Under the pieces are notes generated by a model, which was given only the letters and a program-made list of their open reading frames with translations, was not told the DNA's origin and did no database searches. The position numbers and the translations under genes are program-made. Positions 34,376 through 46,746 of a stretch of 64,000 nt of DNA are shown piece after piece. The stretch lies in contig JAFCMP010000103.1 in NCBI GenBank assembly GCA_017506865.1, forward strand, positions 62,001 through 126,000, in the 5' to 3' direction. How positions within the stretch are numbered: position 1 is the first letter of the stretch; each line of letters opens with the position of its first letter. Source of the stretch: Tribonema minus (Eukaryota > Sar > Xanthophyceae > Tribonematales > Tribonemataceae).

Positions 34376-36867
34376 ATGGCTCGTGTTCCAAAGGCGGCGG
34401 CGGGCAAGAAAGCCGCCACAGCGAGACCCAGAGGGACAGCAGCGGCGGCGAAAGGCAAGCCTGCAGCGGCTGGGCGACCCCCTCGTGCACCGAAGCAGCC
34501 TGCACAGCAGCCACAGCGGCGAAAGGCGACAACAGGAACAGGCGGCGGCGCAGCGGCTGAAAAGACCCCGTCTGCGGTTATGATTGACGCCAGGCCTCAG
34601 CTGAGAGAGCTGGAAGCTAACATCGCGCGCGCCGCAGATGAGGTCGTGCGAGGTGAGAGCACCCCACGAGAAAATCGTCATCATCATGCTGGCTTCAAGC
34701 CGAGTCAATGCGTTAATCACTCGGATCGCTGTTCTCAGCGGCAGATTTTTTCCGCTGATGTGGCCAATGGCCGTGCTTCTTGAGAGACTGGTTGACTTGA
34801 TGTCTGCTGGCTTACTCTGAGGCATCTGCAGCAGTCAGGGCAGCACAGAATCGCAGCCCCTTTCTCATTCAGGCAGTCCTGATGTGCTTGAAAGAGAATA
34901 CATTGGTACTGGCAACTTGCTTGGATCAATTTTGATAGGTACATGTCGTGTGTGTGTGCACTGGCAGGGTGAAGTCACAGGCCATGGCGCCATGCGAGGC
35001 CAACAGCTGGACTGGCCACTCCTTGACGCAGGCGGTAGCGCAGGCAGAGGTCGACGTGCACCGCACACCAGATGCAGTGCCAACTACATCCCAGACTTAA
35101 TGGCACGCTCAACGACCATGTCAGCGATGCGGTGCTGACAGCGACGCCACCATACGCTACAATGACTCGCTGCCTGCGTTACACGGTGGCGTTATGTAGC
35201 TACTTACCCCAATATGTACTCACCTCGAATGTACCAAAAGCGCAAGCGGACGGATTCTCACTCTGCGCTTGCCTTGCCTTTGCTGTGCTGTGCTCCCCCC
35301 CCCCCCCCCCCCCAGAGAAGATCATTGGAAAGAGCGCTGAAGCCGGTGAGTGGTGTTCACCTTCAACACTTAGCTACAGGAATGTGGACGTTGAGCGAGC
35401 AGAACATGCGCTGCATGCAGTACCTGTGGGAGGTACATACAGAGGTACATTAATGGACGTAGGGGAGGATCCCGAGATGCCATTTGGCGGCGGCGGCGTT
35501 TGAGTGGTTGTCGTTGAGACACTTTCAGAAGTCACACGACATGCAGATTCCGTACAGCAGCATCGAGTTAGACCATCATCTGGGCTTTTTCGCGCCCTGA
35601 GCGAGAATTAATAAAAAGTACATGAGAATTAATAAAAAGTACATGTTCCCCCGCAGCAGTGCACGTGGTGCTGCCCACCTGAGCACACGAATGTGAGGGC
35701 CTCTCAAACAGCAAGAAGTACATAGCTCTCCAAGAGCTTACAATTGAAAACACGTGATCGCAAATTGCCTTGCCCTGCTCCACGTGTATCTGCACTGTGC
35801 TCAGAAGCGCACAAGGCGCAGCTTTGCGACCGCAACTCGACCAGTGAGCACTATGCTATACAAGACTTGAAGCATATTCAGTGGCAGCAACAGCCAGCTT
35901 CCTATGAAGCCATCTGCCCAATCGTCCATGCGCTCGACAATCTTGGCATCCTGCTCGCTGAGCACTGGTGCTGTACCCACACGCCCGTCATGTGCTCCCT
36001 GGTGTTGCAGTTGCCGTGAGCAAGCCAACTTATTGGCAAAATTTCACCAACATCCACCACTGACGCTGCAGCTAGCATTGAAGCTCTTGTTGCGTATTGA
36101 CGCCAGCATTCATCGTCTTGCGTCATCGCATCTGCATCATTGAAGTTGCCTCGGGCAAGGCGACGCTGGCCAACGTCGACCGCGCGCGGCGCGAGGCCTT
36201 GGAGAGCGCAGAGTCCACCTTTGACGAGCGTCACCTGAGCGGCGCCAAGGCCGTGAAGGAGCACAAGCCCATGGTCAAGCGTGTCGACCAGGTGACTCTC
36301 CACATACATGTCTCAGCTGCGCAACGCTCATGGAGCTTGGCAGGGGGACAACAGCCATGCCTGTCGGTTGCCATGCCCATAAAGCTATACTCCTAGAAGC
36401 ATGTGCCCACCTTTGAGGAGCGTCACCTGAGCGGCGCCAACGCCGTGAAGGAGCGCAAGCCCATGGTGAAGCGCGTCGAGCAGGTGACTCTCCACGAGCA
36501 TGCATCAGCCGCACGTGTAGTGCGGCAGGAGGGCAACAGCCGTGTCCACTGTCTGCGGCACCCCTAAAGGTACATCAGCGCATGTGAGCGGTGTCGCTTG
36601 AAGCGCCGTCAGGAAACACATGCCTCCAATGGTTAAGCACGTCGCACAGGTGACTCTCCATGGTGTGCACATACGCAGCTGCACCAAGTGCACGCATGCA
36701 CACAACACTGTTGTATGCTCAGACGCGCCGCTCTGTCGCTTGCACCTCAGACGCTCAAGGCTCTCGAGGACGCCATGGAGCAGGCCACAGCGGCAATCGA
36801 CAAAACCCACCAGGCCTGGGCCAAGCGCTGCAAGACGCAGCTTGACAAGATGGCCAGAACAGCATGA
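34376..36867 (+). CDS. Small basic protein with coiled-coil C-terminus
   Basis: Exons 34376-34652, 36146-36291 and 36751-36867 join in phase to give 179 residues. The first 60 residues are Lys/Arg/Ala/Pro-rich (ARVPKAAAGKKAATARPRG), like a histone-H1-type tail. The rest is predicted helix (ARPQLRELEANIARAADEVV; DRARREALESAESTFDERHL; LKALEDAMEQATAAIDKTHQ), suggesting a DNA- or RNA-binding, self-associating protein. I recognise no family. An extra 29-codon exon at 36397-36483 fits phase 0 on both sides and would give 208 residues. A retroelement 3' end sits in intron 1. Confidence 0.7.
35295..35313. repeat. Poly-C tract
   Basis: 19 consecutive C, followed by an AG (cccccagag) about 140 bp upstream of the retroelement fragment. 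Confidence 0.85.
35455..35650 (+). mobile_element. Retroelement family A, 3' end only
   Basis: Matches the last 180 bp of the long copy at 47.4-50.1 kb (gaggatcccgagatgcc, ggcggcgtttgagtggttgt, gggctttttcgcgccctgag) and ends in a duplicated gagaattaataaaaagtaca tail. It is strongly 5'-truncated and sits in intron 1 of the basic coiled-coil gene. It carries gaga in place of gcga near 35515, which it shares with the copy at 58.1 kb. Confidence 0.9.
36205..36662 (+). repeat. Triplicated exon 2 donor segment, one copy a potential new exon
   Basis: The exon 2 end (FDERHLSGAKAVKEHKPMVK, donor GTGACTCTCC at 36292) is copied at 36397-36483 as FEERHLSGANAVKERKPMVK with the same donor and its own TCCTAG acceptor, phase 0/0. 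A shorter, phase-incompatible copy (PPMVKHVAQ) lies at 36618-36650. The intron text after the donor is copied as well. Confidence 0.9.
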
Positions 36868-38494
36868 GTCATCCACAGCACGGCCAGACTGCCCCCCGAC
36901 ACCAGCCTTGTTCGGCCTTTACAGGGGGAGGAGCACCACATTGTGTGGCAGTGCTCTGCGCCAATGCAGTGCGCTCGCACTCACACGTGTCCGTGACGCC
37001 GCGCCATTGCGCTCATTGCCAAAGACAAAGACAGGGCAGCCGGGGCAGCGGTCGATGGGAAGGGGGTCCTGTCCTTGCCCTTGACGTCATTTGTCACGAC
37101 GCATTCAAGCCGCCGTGGTGGTGGCGCGTGCGCTTGTAGGAGAGTCACCAGCTACTGGCGCCAGGGGCATGGGTACAAAAGCTGGGAGCGCAACGGCCAT
37201 GGGGGTCATCCGCCGAGGGCAGTGGGGCTCGAGGGTTGGCATCTGTTGTGCTCTCCCAGCATGCGTATGTCACACTTCAGCCGCTGCCGCTGCACCGCTC
37301 TGCATGTTGATCATTCCTTCATGTACATTTCACGGTGCTGCGACAGTGCGCGGCAAGGCGATCGGAGCTTGAACTTGGTCCCTTGAAGCGAGGCAGCGCG
37401 TGCACCGCTTGCTGCATGCGAGAGCACGCACGCGCCGTCAGCACTGCGTGTTACGTCAGACTTGTCACCTGTGTTTGGGTGGCTGGTTGCACGCTCAAGC
37501 GGCTCGACGCATCAATGCAGATCTGGCCATCATCATTGCCACAATTCAATCCTAGACGCCATCTCTGCACATACGCTGCCTTCTGTGATGGCGCCAGGCA
37601 CTCTTCAGCGAACTCTGCAAGTCTACTAGCACGGTGCGGGCAGTACCACCCAGGCTGTTGACCTATGGCATCTGTGGTGGTCTGATGTACACATTGCATG
37701 CAGATTGTTGTGTGCGCTTGAAATGCTGTGCTGTGCTGCGAGTCAGCCTGCGAACTGTGTTGGCACCCGTGACAGGGTGACAGGAATATCTACACAGTGC
37801 AATTGATGTCTGGGACTGTCTCGGAAGGAGTACGCTTGAGACATTCATGTAGGTGAATGTGTTGGTTGTTGTGTTAATCCTGATGCACAATCGCGTATGT
37901 CTGCCACTAGGTAGGGATGTGAAAGTCCATACATATCCATCATGGCGTATACAACCTATACGTGTCTTACAGGCAGCGTAAATCTTTAGGCTGTATATGT
38001 TTCCTGCCTGCATCCCGTCCTTCCCTGGTGCAAGGCCCCAGCACCACCTTTACAAGAGAATCACAACAGCTAGTGAGCCAAGTGATGCTTCTATTCGTTG
38101 GCAGGCCGTTCACCACCGTCGTATTGTGTGCACCGCCACACACACCGAGGTGCAGGCGCGCGTTTCCACTGGCAGACATGCAGCCATCGTAGTGTGCACT
38201 GCCAGCCACGCCACACAGACAAACATGCTCACAAGAAGTCAGACGATTGGGATTAGCGTTAGGGTTAGGATAGGGTGGGCGAAAATACGAACATCACTCG
38301 AACTTTTAGGGTAGTGTTAGAACTAGAACTTTACAGTTTCCGAACATATAACGCTTTTCAAGGCTGAAGAGCCGCTCAGGAGCCTCGAAGTGGAGGACAC
38401 ATACACGTCCTACACTTGTCCTACAGTGTTGCTCATACACGGTACGACAGAGCTTTTGGCGTATGAGATTGACCTTTGATACTGGGGAAGTGTC
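36868..38494. other. Intergenic, no gene recognised
   Basis: No supported coding frame. A degenerate TTAGGG block lies at 38250-38272. Confidence 0.4.
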
Positions 38495-41400
38495 ATGAAG
38501 GCTGCAGTAGTGGCTTTCGATGTTTGGGCAGACTACCAGTCTGCCGCCATCCTGGCGATGTGCATAGCCTTCGTCGCGGCTCTGTGCACTAGCCTGCTGC
38601 TGTCGATGGTGATGACCAGGCGCAAGCAGGCACGCCAGGTGACGATACTGGTGGCTGAGATGCTGGCGGCAGAGGAGAGGGGCAAGCAGGCTCTGGACGC
38701 CGAGCTGGCGAGGAGACGGGCTCTGCGCCAGGAGGCTCTGAGGGAGGCAGGGAGGGGGGAGGAGGATGAGATCAGCATGGAGCTGGCGCTCGTCGCTCCT
38801 GAGGCGGCCACGAGCAGGACTGCGCAGGGACCTCGCCTGCGGCTGCAGGGAGGCTTCGGGTTCGACGGACCGTGGGTGTCCCGTCAACGCCGCCTGCCCA
38901 ACCACTTCTGCATCTGCGGCTACGGCGCCTCGCAGATGCTGCTCGTCCGTCAGCTGCGTGCGGACCTGAAGGTGGCCGACGAGGAGTACGCTGAGGTGTC
39001 AGCCGACCTCACCGCGGTGATGCGGCAGCTGCACAGAGAGCAAGACAGGCACGTGCACACCGTCGGCGTCTACGAGGAAACGCGCGACCAGCTGTCGCTC
39101 ACGCGCGATCGCCTGGGCGCAAGCACGGCGGAGGTCAACGGCCTCAAGGCGCTGCTGGCGACAAGTGCAGCGGGCTCCTCCGCCGCCGTCCGCAGCGCGC
39201 GGCGGCAGCTGTCCGCAGAGCGCGGCGCGCACGCCCGCACCGCTGCAGTGTACGCCGACACCGCCATCGTGTATGGGCGCACGCGCTGGCTGCTGCGGGT
39301 CACGGTACGCGCGCTGCGCGCACGCACCGCGGAGGTCGGCGTCGTCCACGTGGAGCTGCGTGCGGAGCGCGATGCGCACGCGCACACAACCGCCGCGCAC
39401 GCGCGCGCGCACTGCCTGCTGGCGTTCGCGAGCGGCGCGCTCTGCGCAGGAGCGGCGCGGGTCGACGCGCTGGAGCAGCAGTGCTCAGGCCTGGAGGTGC
39501 GCTACGCGCGCGCGGCGGTGCTGCTGGCGCTGGCGCACCGCGCGCTGCGCGTGCGCGACGGCGCGGAGACCGAGGCCCTAGAGCAGCAGCGCTCAGCTCT
39601 TGAGGTTGAGCGCTGCGAGGCGGCGGCGGTGCTGCGGAGCGAGCGGCGCGCGCACGCGCGCGCGAGGGAGCAGTGCTCAGCGCTTCGGGCGGACCGCGAC
39701 GAGGCGGCGGCACTGCTGCGGAGCGAGCGGCGGGAGCATGTGCGCGCGAAGGGAGAGTGGGAGGCTCGCGACTGCGCGCGCGTGGCCTGGCAGGTGGCGC
39801 TGGAGGGGGAGCTGGCGCTGGTGCTACGGGACGTTACGTTCGAGCGGCTGCGGCGGCAGAAGGTGAGGGCCAAGCGCTGCTGCTATGGATCACGTTCTCG
39901 GTCTAGCGCGTCAGCCTGACTTGCGTATCCTCTAATAAGCTAGCTGAAGTGAGCGTCAAGGTAGATGTTGACGTAGTACGTCGTGCCGCACACGCACGTG
40001 AGCTGACAGGCATCTGTGAATACGGGCTGGAGCTGCCACAGTGTTCGTAGTGACATCACTCACACATGCACATCACTGTTCTACTCCACCGCCGTTGCAG
40101 GTGACCCTGGACCTGCGAGAGGCCCACAGGGAGCTGGCTAGCCTGCGTGCCGCCGCGCCGAGCGCTGACTACACGATAACCGTCGTGCAGCTGCGCGCTT
40201 TGATCATGCAGCTGCAGATGAGCATGGTAAGCAACTATCCTGTGCATTGGGACTGCGATTTGTCTCGCTTAACTGCATAATGCGTTGCAGCGCAATCGCC
40301 CCAAGCAGGAGCAGGTCACTCATTCGCTCGCATCAGACATTGGCACTGCACTACGTATGGGTGTCAAATGTCCGCAACAAGGGGCTTGAACCGGGCCATT
40401 GTCCGAGAGATGCAGGGCGCGGGCACTCTGAATATGCAAAAGCACTGCACTGCACGAGCGTGTGTCAACTCAACTGTCTGCAACGAGGTTCTCGGACGTC
40501 CCACAGCAGATCAAGTTCGGTAAGCGCAACAGACATTGTGTTGACGTGTTTGTACCTTTAAGGATGCAAAAGCGGCTGGTTTCTTGACACGTCCGTTTTT
40601 GTGCAGCGTCACACCCTGTCTGTATGGAGCGTCACACTCGGCTGGCCGCGAACTGATGACGCTACTGCGCCCCAACATTCCGGAACTGCACCTGTATCAT
40701 ACATATTTCAAATTGGATGTATGCTGGACTTGCACCTACACAAGAGCACATAAAGAGACTTCAACCGACTGTTCCGCTCTGTTGTTCGGCGCAGGCGGAT
40801 GCAAACACCACGATTGTGCAGCTGCAGACCGACAACGCGGCGCTTTCCGCACGTGCGCAGTCGAGCGCTGCCACCGCCGCCATCCAAGGCGCTTACATCG
40901 CGAAGCTCGAGCAGCAGCGCTCCGACCTGCAGCAGCAGTGCTCGCACGCACAAGACCTCGTCGCCGCCGCCGCCGCCGCCGCCAACGACGGCACCACGCA
41001 GCCGTACATTGCGCTGCTGCAGAGCGTCTTGGCGATGTCCAGGGCCACCGAGATCGCGGCCGCGGTGAAGGATGAGGAGCGCGCGGCGCTCGAGGCGGAG
41101 TGCAACGCCCTTCGCAACCTCAACTTGAAGTTGCAGGAGGATTGCGCCGAGATGCGCGCGAAGGCCGCGCGTGCAGCGGTGCAGGGACACCTGCTGCAGC
41201 GCGTGCACACGGCGCCAGCGGCGGCGCGGCGGGAGGCGCGCGACCGGCCCCCGGAGGCTGCGGCGGCGGCGGCAGCAGCGGCGGCTGCGGTGCCGCTGGG
41301 CCCTCCGCGACGCGACGAAGACGCAGCGGAGCTCCGGCACCGGCAGGTGATGTTTTGTGGTTGCTACAGTGAATCAGGCTAAGCATTAGAGTTGGAGCCC

Positions 41401-44183
41401 GGAGTAGGGGTAGGGTCACAGGTACGGTTGAGGTTGGGGGTAAGACTGAGCGGTGGGGGGTTAGGGCTAGGGCTAGAGTTACATGTTTGGGTTCAAGGTC
41501 ATCATGTTCTGCCCCTATTCTCACTCCTGTGCTGGACTGTAGTGTAAGCAGGCGTCATATGGTGCAGACGGCAGCGATGATGGTGCTTGTTTTGACCTCA
41601 AACCAATGGCTCGCACATGCTGAGCACTTTACGCAGTCACTACCTTCGCAGTGCACCATGACAGGCTGCCAGTGTCCTAAGCTCCAGTGACGTGTAAGCA
41701 AAACATACTCCGTCCGCATCATATCCTTCAAGCACAGGCAGTGTGCAGTTCTCACTCTTGTTCTCAAAAGTAGATGTAGTTTAGCATTCCTGCTGCATAC
41801 GTCAAACTGATTTACTCACAAGCTTCAACTGTGCACTTGTGATGCAGGTAGCACAGGACTTGGGTGCCGCCCGCAGCGAGCTCGCAGCGCTGCGCGCCCT
41901 GATCCCTGCTGCCGATGCCCCGTGCGCCATCAAGAAGCTCCGCGCCTTTCACCAGACGCTCAAGCTCAACCAGGTAACCATAATTATTGGTGGAAGGCAC
42001 TTGTGGCTAACCATCCCTTGTCACCTACTTAGAGCTCTACGATCTTTTGATTCGTTATCATATAGTATGTATAGCTGCTGGGTCATCGCCAGTGATGTAT
42101 GAGCCGTGGTGACGTGTTGAGTCAACGAGCTCCATTTGTTGCACCAGGCGCTCAAGCTTCGCCAGGTAACTGTCGTTTGCAGCTGCTGGGTCATAGCCAG
42201 TGGTGTATGACAGTGTTAGTTGGGATCGCGTGCTGAGTCACTCATGAAGCAGAACTCAAGGTGATACCCTTGAGAAAAAATTGTTAGGGTGCATTTTCAT
42301 TTATCTGCAGAGTCCTAGATTGAACACTGCTTGGCAAGCAGCGCCAGCACATGGCGCGCATTTACATAAGTTCAAGACCGCCCCCACCCTTGTGATGGCC
42401 TACTACTCATTATACTGAAGCACTGAGCACTCAGGCAACTCACACACGAATTCTAAGGCCCTGCATTCAGTCAGCAGCCCGCTTTTGATGGCCAGTCAAA
42501 GAACGACCACTGCATCATTGCTCAGCCAGAAGCGGTTGGCAGCATCACAGCTCAGCAGGCCTGCAATGCTGACCCGTAACTGGCGCGCACAGGGACACTG
42601 ATGCCTAAGTGCATTTCTCGACCTGAACGTCAACACAGACTATCGCACGATTTGCGTGCGTGCACGTCAGTGACGACGACAGTTACGCAGTCACAGACAT
42701 CATGCTGAGCACTGCTGAATCAGAAGTCGTCAAACACACATTCGTTTGTCCCCTGCGCAGTACTCCTACGGTCTGCATGTATGCAGATTTTACAATTATG
42801 TAGGCAACACACATAGTTGAGCGCTGCTGCTGCATGCACCAGCAACCGCGAATATGTGCATATATATGTTCAGTCGCATGTTTGGAGGGGTACTCTAGCC
42901 GGTCGTTGCAGTGTGTGAATGAAAATCATACAAGTCCTGCTACCGTGCGCAGAGCGCCATTGGAAACTGACTGAATGAGCCACGGTGCGTGCATTTGCAG
43001 GCTCGCGACAGTGGCGTCACCGCGGAACAGCTGAGCAGTGCTGATCACACTTCAGGCGAGGAAACAATTAGTGAAGTAATTGAAATTGCGGCGCCGTTCA
43101 CGGCCAAGACAGAGGAGACAGCGGCGGCGGCAGCGGCAGCGCCGGTGGTGTCCCAGGCGCTCCACGACCCGGACCCGCTGGCAGCAGCTATGGACATTCT
43201 GGCGGCGGCCGTGCGTGGCGATGGCAGTTACAGGTGTGACGCTCCGCCCGGCCCTGCGGCCCTGCTGGAGGCCTGCAGCGCCGTCGCTGCGCAGCTGGAC
43301 AACACACGGGAGGCGCTCGCCAAGGAGCGCGAGAGCCTGCGGGCCTTGCGCTCCGCGGCGCAGAGGGCGCAGCAGATGGCGGACGCGCAGCGCGCGGCAG
43401 GTACGTATGTATGCATGCATGCGTGCGTGCGCTGGTGGTCAGCTACAGTGTGGGTCTGGCACGTACCGTTGCTTGCTTCTCGGATAGGGCGCGAACACGC
43501 CGAGGTGATCGACATGAGACTTGCAGCTCTACGTCTGTGGCAGTAGTGCCCCGGCGTGGATGTATCAGTGACAAGCTTCTGCTCAAGGGTATGCGTCCGT
43601 CCAAAGTCCACATGCTGCCGCGGCAGGCAGCAAAACCTCACTGAACCACGTGCCCCCCCGCTGCCCCCCTCCCGCACCAGGCGGCGCCGGCGTTGTCAAG
43701 GGCCTATCGGTGCAACTCTTCAAGCATGGCCTCAACGCGACCCTCGTCTCGCGCGGCAGCAGCCGGCCGCGCTCCGCTGAGCACTGCTATGAAGCGGCGG
43801 TGGACGCGGACGCAGATGCAGTGGCGCCGCACTCCGTGCGCGGCGTCGCGCACGCGCTGCCGCTGCCGCCGCCGCTGCGCACGTCGAGCGCCGATGCGCC
43901 AGCGCGCGCGGCGTCGCCTGGCAGCGCCGACGGCGGCTGCCAGGCGTGTGGCGGCGGCGGCGGCGGCAGCGGCGGCGGCGACTGCTGCTGCGGCTCCCCG
44001 GTCCACGGCAGGGGGCGCAGGCAGCAGCGCCGCTACCGCGCTCACGCCCGCGACGAGGAGGGGCGCGGTTCGAGCAGCCGCAGCCGCAGCACCAGCGCTC
44101 ATCCTCCTGGCAGCCCTGGTAGCTGCTGCGAGGGGGATGCACTGTTCGCGATCTGCAACAGGGACTCTGTCAGGGGGGGATAA
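38495..44183 (+). CDS. Membrane-anchored coiled-coil protein, six exons
   Basis: Exons 38495-39862, 40101-40226, 40795-41346, 41848-41973, 43001-43400 and 43681-44183 all join in phase, giving about 1,024 residues. Residues 16-40 (AAILAMCIAFVAALCTSLLL) form one transmembrane segment followed by TRRKQAR, so the bulk probably faces the cytosol. Exons 1-5 are largely heptad-like helix rich in Ala, Arg, Glu and Leu, with repeated ALEQQRSALEVE/EQCSALRADRDEAAALLRSE units. Exon 6 is different: GVVKGLSVQLFKHGLNATLV, a Ser/Pro-rich part, and a Gly/Cys cluster (QACGGGGGGS, DCCCGS). I recognise no family; a tether or organelle-scaffold role is a guess. Exons 2 and 4 are a duplicated pair. Confidence 0.8.
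41948..42215 (+). repeat. Duplicated donor region of exon 4
   Basis: The exon end gacgctcaagctcaaccag/gtaac (41973) is copied at about 42147-42170 as ggcgctcaagcttcgccag/gtaac. The intron text agctgctgggtcat(c/a)gccag is also duplicated (42070 and 42178). Confidence 0.85.
41979..42060 (+). repeat. Dispersed repeat D, copy 3
   Basis: attattggtggaaggcac, then ccttgtcacctac and tacgatcttttgattcgtt. It starts within a few bases of the exon 4 donor. Confidence 0.75.
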
Positions 44184-44370
44184 GAAGAGGTGATTTGGCA
44201 ATGCAATTGATATGCGGGGTGGAGTGTAGCTCTCCCCCCCTCGTACTGAGCTCCATGGGGGGGATGGCTGGATTTCAAGCTGTGAAGGGTTCAATCCTAG
44301 TAGAGGCTTCGCGTTATCATGACGTAGGTTGTGGTTGAGCTAACAAAAGGTCTGGAGGGGGTGGAGAAGG

Positions 44371-44392
44371 GGTGTGTGTGTGTGTGTGTGTG
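44371..44392. repeat. (TG)n microsatellite
   Basis: About eleven GT dinucleotides in the 3' flank of the coiled-coil gene. Confidence 0.9.
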
Positions 44393-45131
44393 CAGTTGAT
44401 GGGGTAAGGATAAGCTGCTTGGGGCGACCGCGGCATTACACCGAACATGGCATTTCATTGTGTCTTGATGTCATTACAGTGAGTCATTGCCATTCTTTCT
44501 GTGCCCTTTGCCCTCAGAGTCTGTTGCTTTCATGTGCAGTGCCTGGCGCAATGCCAGTGTGGTGCAGGGCGATTGGCATTTCATTGGCACGCTGCTGCGC
44601 TGTTGTGAGGCGACATTAGGGTTAGAGGGGGCCATTGAGCCATATCTGCCACACTGGCTTTATGCCCTATGGCTTTCAAAAGTATTGCTATAGCATACTT
44701 GCTGCCTTGCAGTGCAAGCGAAGCAGAACAATAAGAACGCTTGCACGGGCCCCGGGGCTTCAGCTGAGTGTTTCCTTGCACGAGGGCTCACGTCAACGCT
44801 TGCCAGCATATGCTAGTCGGTTGCCCACTCTCACCCTCAGCTTCTTGCAAGCACCAGGAACCCAAAGCTTCAGTTCTGATTGAAGTTTCATAGAAGTAGG
44901 TACTAGCTAGCCTGTGAGAGATCCCCTTGATGATTTATAACTGAGCACTGCATCGTAGCGGTGTAGCAACTGATTTAGAGCTGAAGCAACTGGCAAGAGC
45001 GCGACTGCAATGTTTGCAAGTTCGAGAGGTATCCTCTCGTACGCTACCTCATCCAACTAACTTCAAGGTACTACTGCCCATGGGCATTACTGGTAGAATG
45101 CAGCAGCAAAGAAAAGTGAAGAGTACACTGA
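44393..45131. other. Intergenic, nothing recognised
   Basis: No coding frame with family features. It ends at the 5' breakpoint of a retroelement copy. Confidence 0.4.
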
Positions 45132-45685
45132 CCTACCGCTCATGGTGGACGTTACCTGCTTCGAGGCACAGGTGGCGTCGCGGGCGGCGAAGACTGCAGC
45201 AGACCCCGAGCGATGCTGCCGCGACCAAGAGGCCGCCAAGACTACCCACTATTCTGGTCATTATGATCAGAATTGCTACAAACTTGCCACTTTGGCAATA
45301 GGGTCATTTGGCAGCATCGGGGAGCAGGGGCGGAAGCTGCTGGAGGCTGTGGCGACGGAGTATGCCAGCAGGATGTCAGTGCCCGGAGGAGCGCGCCCTA
45401 AAGCTCTCAAGGGCATCGCCCTGGCGCGCTTACGCTCGGCACTGTCGGCAGCGCTCCACATGGCGTACTCTGGCCGTGTCATGACACACATGGCAGAATC
45501 CAGGGGGGGGGGCACATGGAGGAGGACGTAGGGGAGGACCCCGAGATGCCATTTGGCGGCGGCGGCGTTTGAGTGGTTGTCGTTGCGACACTTTCAGACT
45601 GTCATACGACATGTAGATTCCTTACAGCTAGATGCCAATCATCTGGGCTTTTTCGCGCCCTGAGCGAGAATTAATAAAAAGTACA
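45132..45685 (+). mobile_element. Retroelement family A, 5'-truncated copy (last 550 bp)
   Basis: Nearly identical to 49567-50115. It begins at the codons for the nuclease-motif segment MVDVTCFEAQ and runs through HYDQNCYKLATLAIGSFGSI to the AATTAATAAAAAGTACA tail. The frame closes early after a one-base difference in a poly-G run (about 45506-45514). The very high similarity to the 50-kb copy suggests recent insertion. Confidence 0.92.
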
Positions 45686-46489
45686 CTGAAGTATATATCT
45701 CATAGCCATAGCACAACAAACGAATCATTTTCGAGCAACAATATCAAATGTATGATTATTAAAAAAAAAATATGACAGCAAAATTGTATCATGACTAATA
45801 AATAGTAAAGCACAAGTATGACGGATATATAGTATAGCAAAAGTTGCACACTTGATGACATTTTGTTTTAACTCAGTTTCAACAGTTTGGACAGACCTGT
45901 TACGCCAACACGTAGGCGTTTCGAAAGAACGATGGCGTTGGTTGTTTTCTGGCTTTCTGGGTTCCGTTGTATAACTATAGCCGAGAGGATCCTCAAAGCC
46001 ATTACTTGGCAATACTAAACAAATGTCACGGACAAATGCATGACTGTGTGTGACAGTCACTGACACTTTGAACGTCCAGTCTCTTCACTGTAAGATGTGT
46101 CTTGTCAACAGCACATCCGCATTGAGCTTCATGATACTGCGATGACATACTGTACTTTTATTAATTTCGCTTACTGTACTACTCATGCTTATGTACTACT
46201 GATGGCATGAGCGCTGTAACTTGAAGATGCATATGCCATCAGTGATGGTGGAACCACAGTCACAATCATACTTTTCAGGAGGTACCTGAATGGTTTCAGA
46301 CCGCTAGGCTGCCAGTCATTGTCAGGATGGTGACCACAACTGCTGCAAGACAAGTCAAACCAAGCATGCTGACTCAAGGACCGTCTAGTCAGTCCTTAAC
46401 GCATCAGTGAGGGCGCAGAGATGTGATCAAGTGGGCTCGGAGCACTGTGTGACAGTCTTTTCAAGTTGGCTGTTCTTGTGCCGCAATAC

Positions 46490-46746
46490 GTGTACGTATG
46501 GACTTGTATTTATGAAGGCCCATGGTAAGGGAGGCCGGGTTGCCTATGCAAATCGAAACGCTTGCGTCAACGCAGCAGCCTATAGGCTGCGCTGTGCCCT
46601 AGGAGCTTGGATACCGGCGCTGCAACACAGCCCAGCATTCGCGCTCCGCGTGTGTACGCCATGACGCGCTCCGCCAACTCCCGCGCCAGCAATATGCTCA
46701 GCTCAATGAGGATCTGACGCTTAGCTAACCCGGCCTTGCGTACACA
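46490..46746 (+). repeat. Dispersed repeat C, copy 1
   Basis: About 250 bp shared with 52478-52731: gggaggccgggttgcctatg, cctaggagcttgga, ccgcgtgtgtacgccatgac, gctcaatgaggatctgacgc. No coding capacity recognised. This copy has a perfect 14-bp palindrome (cagcctataggctg) where copy 2 has cagcctagtctg. Confidence 0.9.

Noticed and set aside
44280..44300. gggttcaatcctag, resembling a tRNA B-box
   Set aside because: No acceptor stem, D-arm or anticodon arm could be folded around it. No tRNA or rRNA gene was found in the window.
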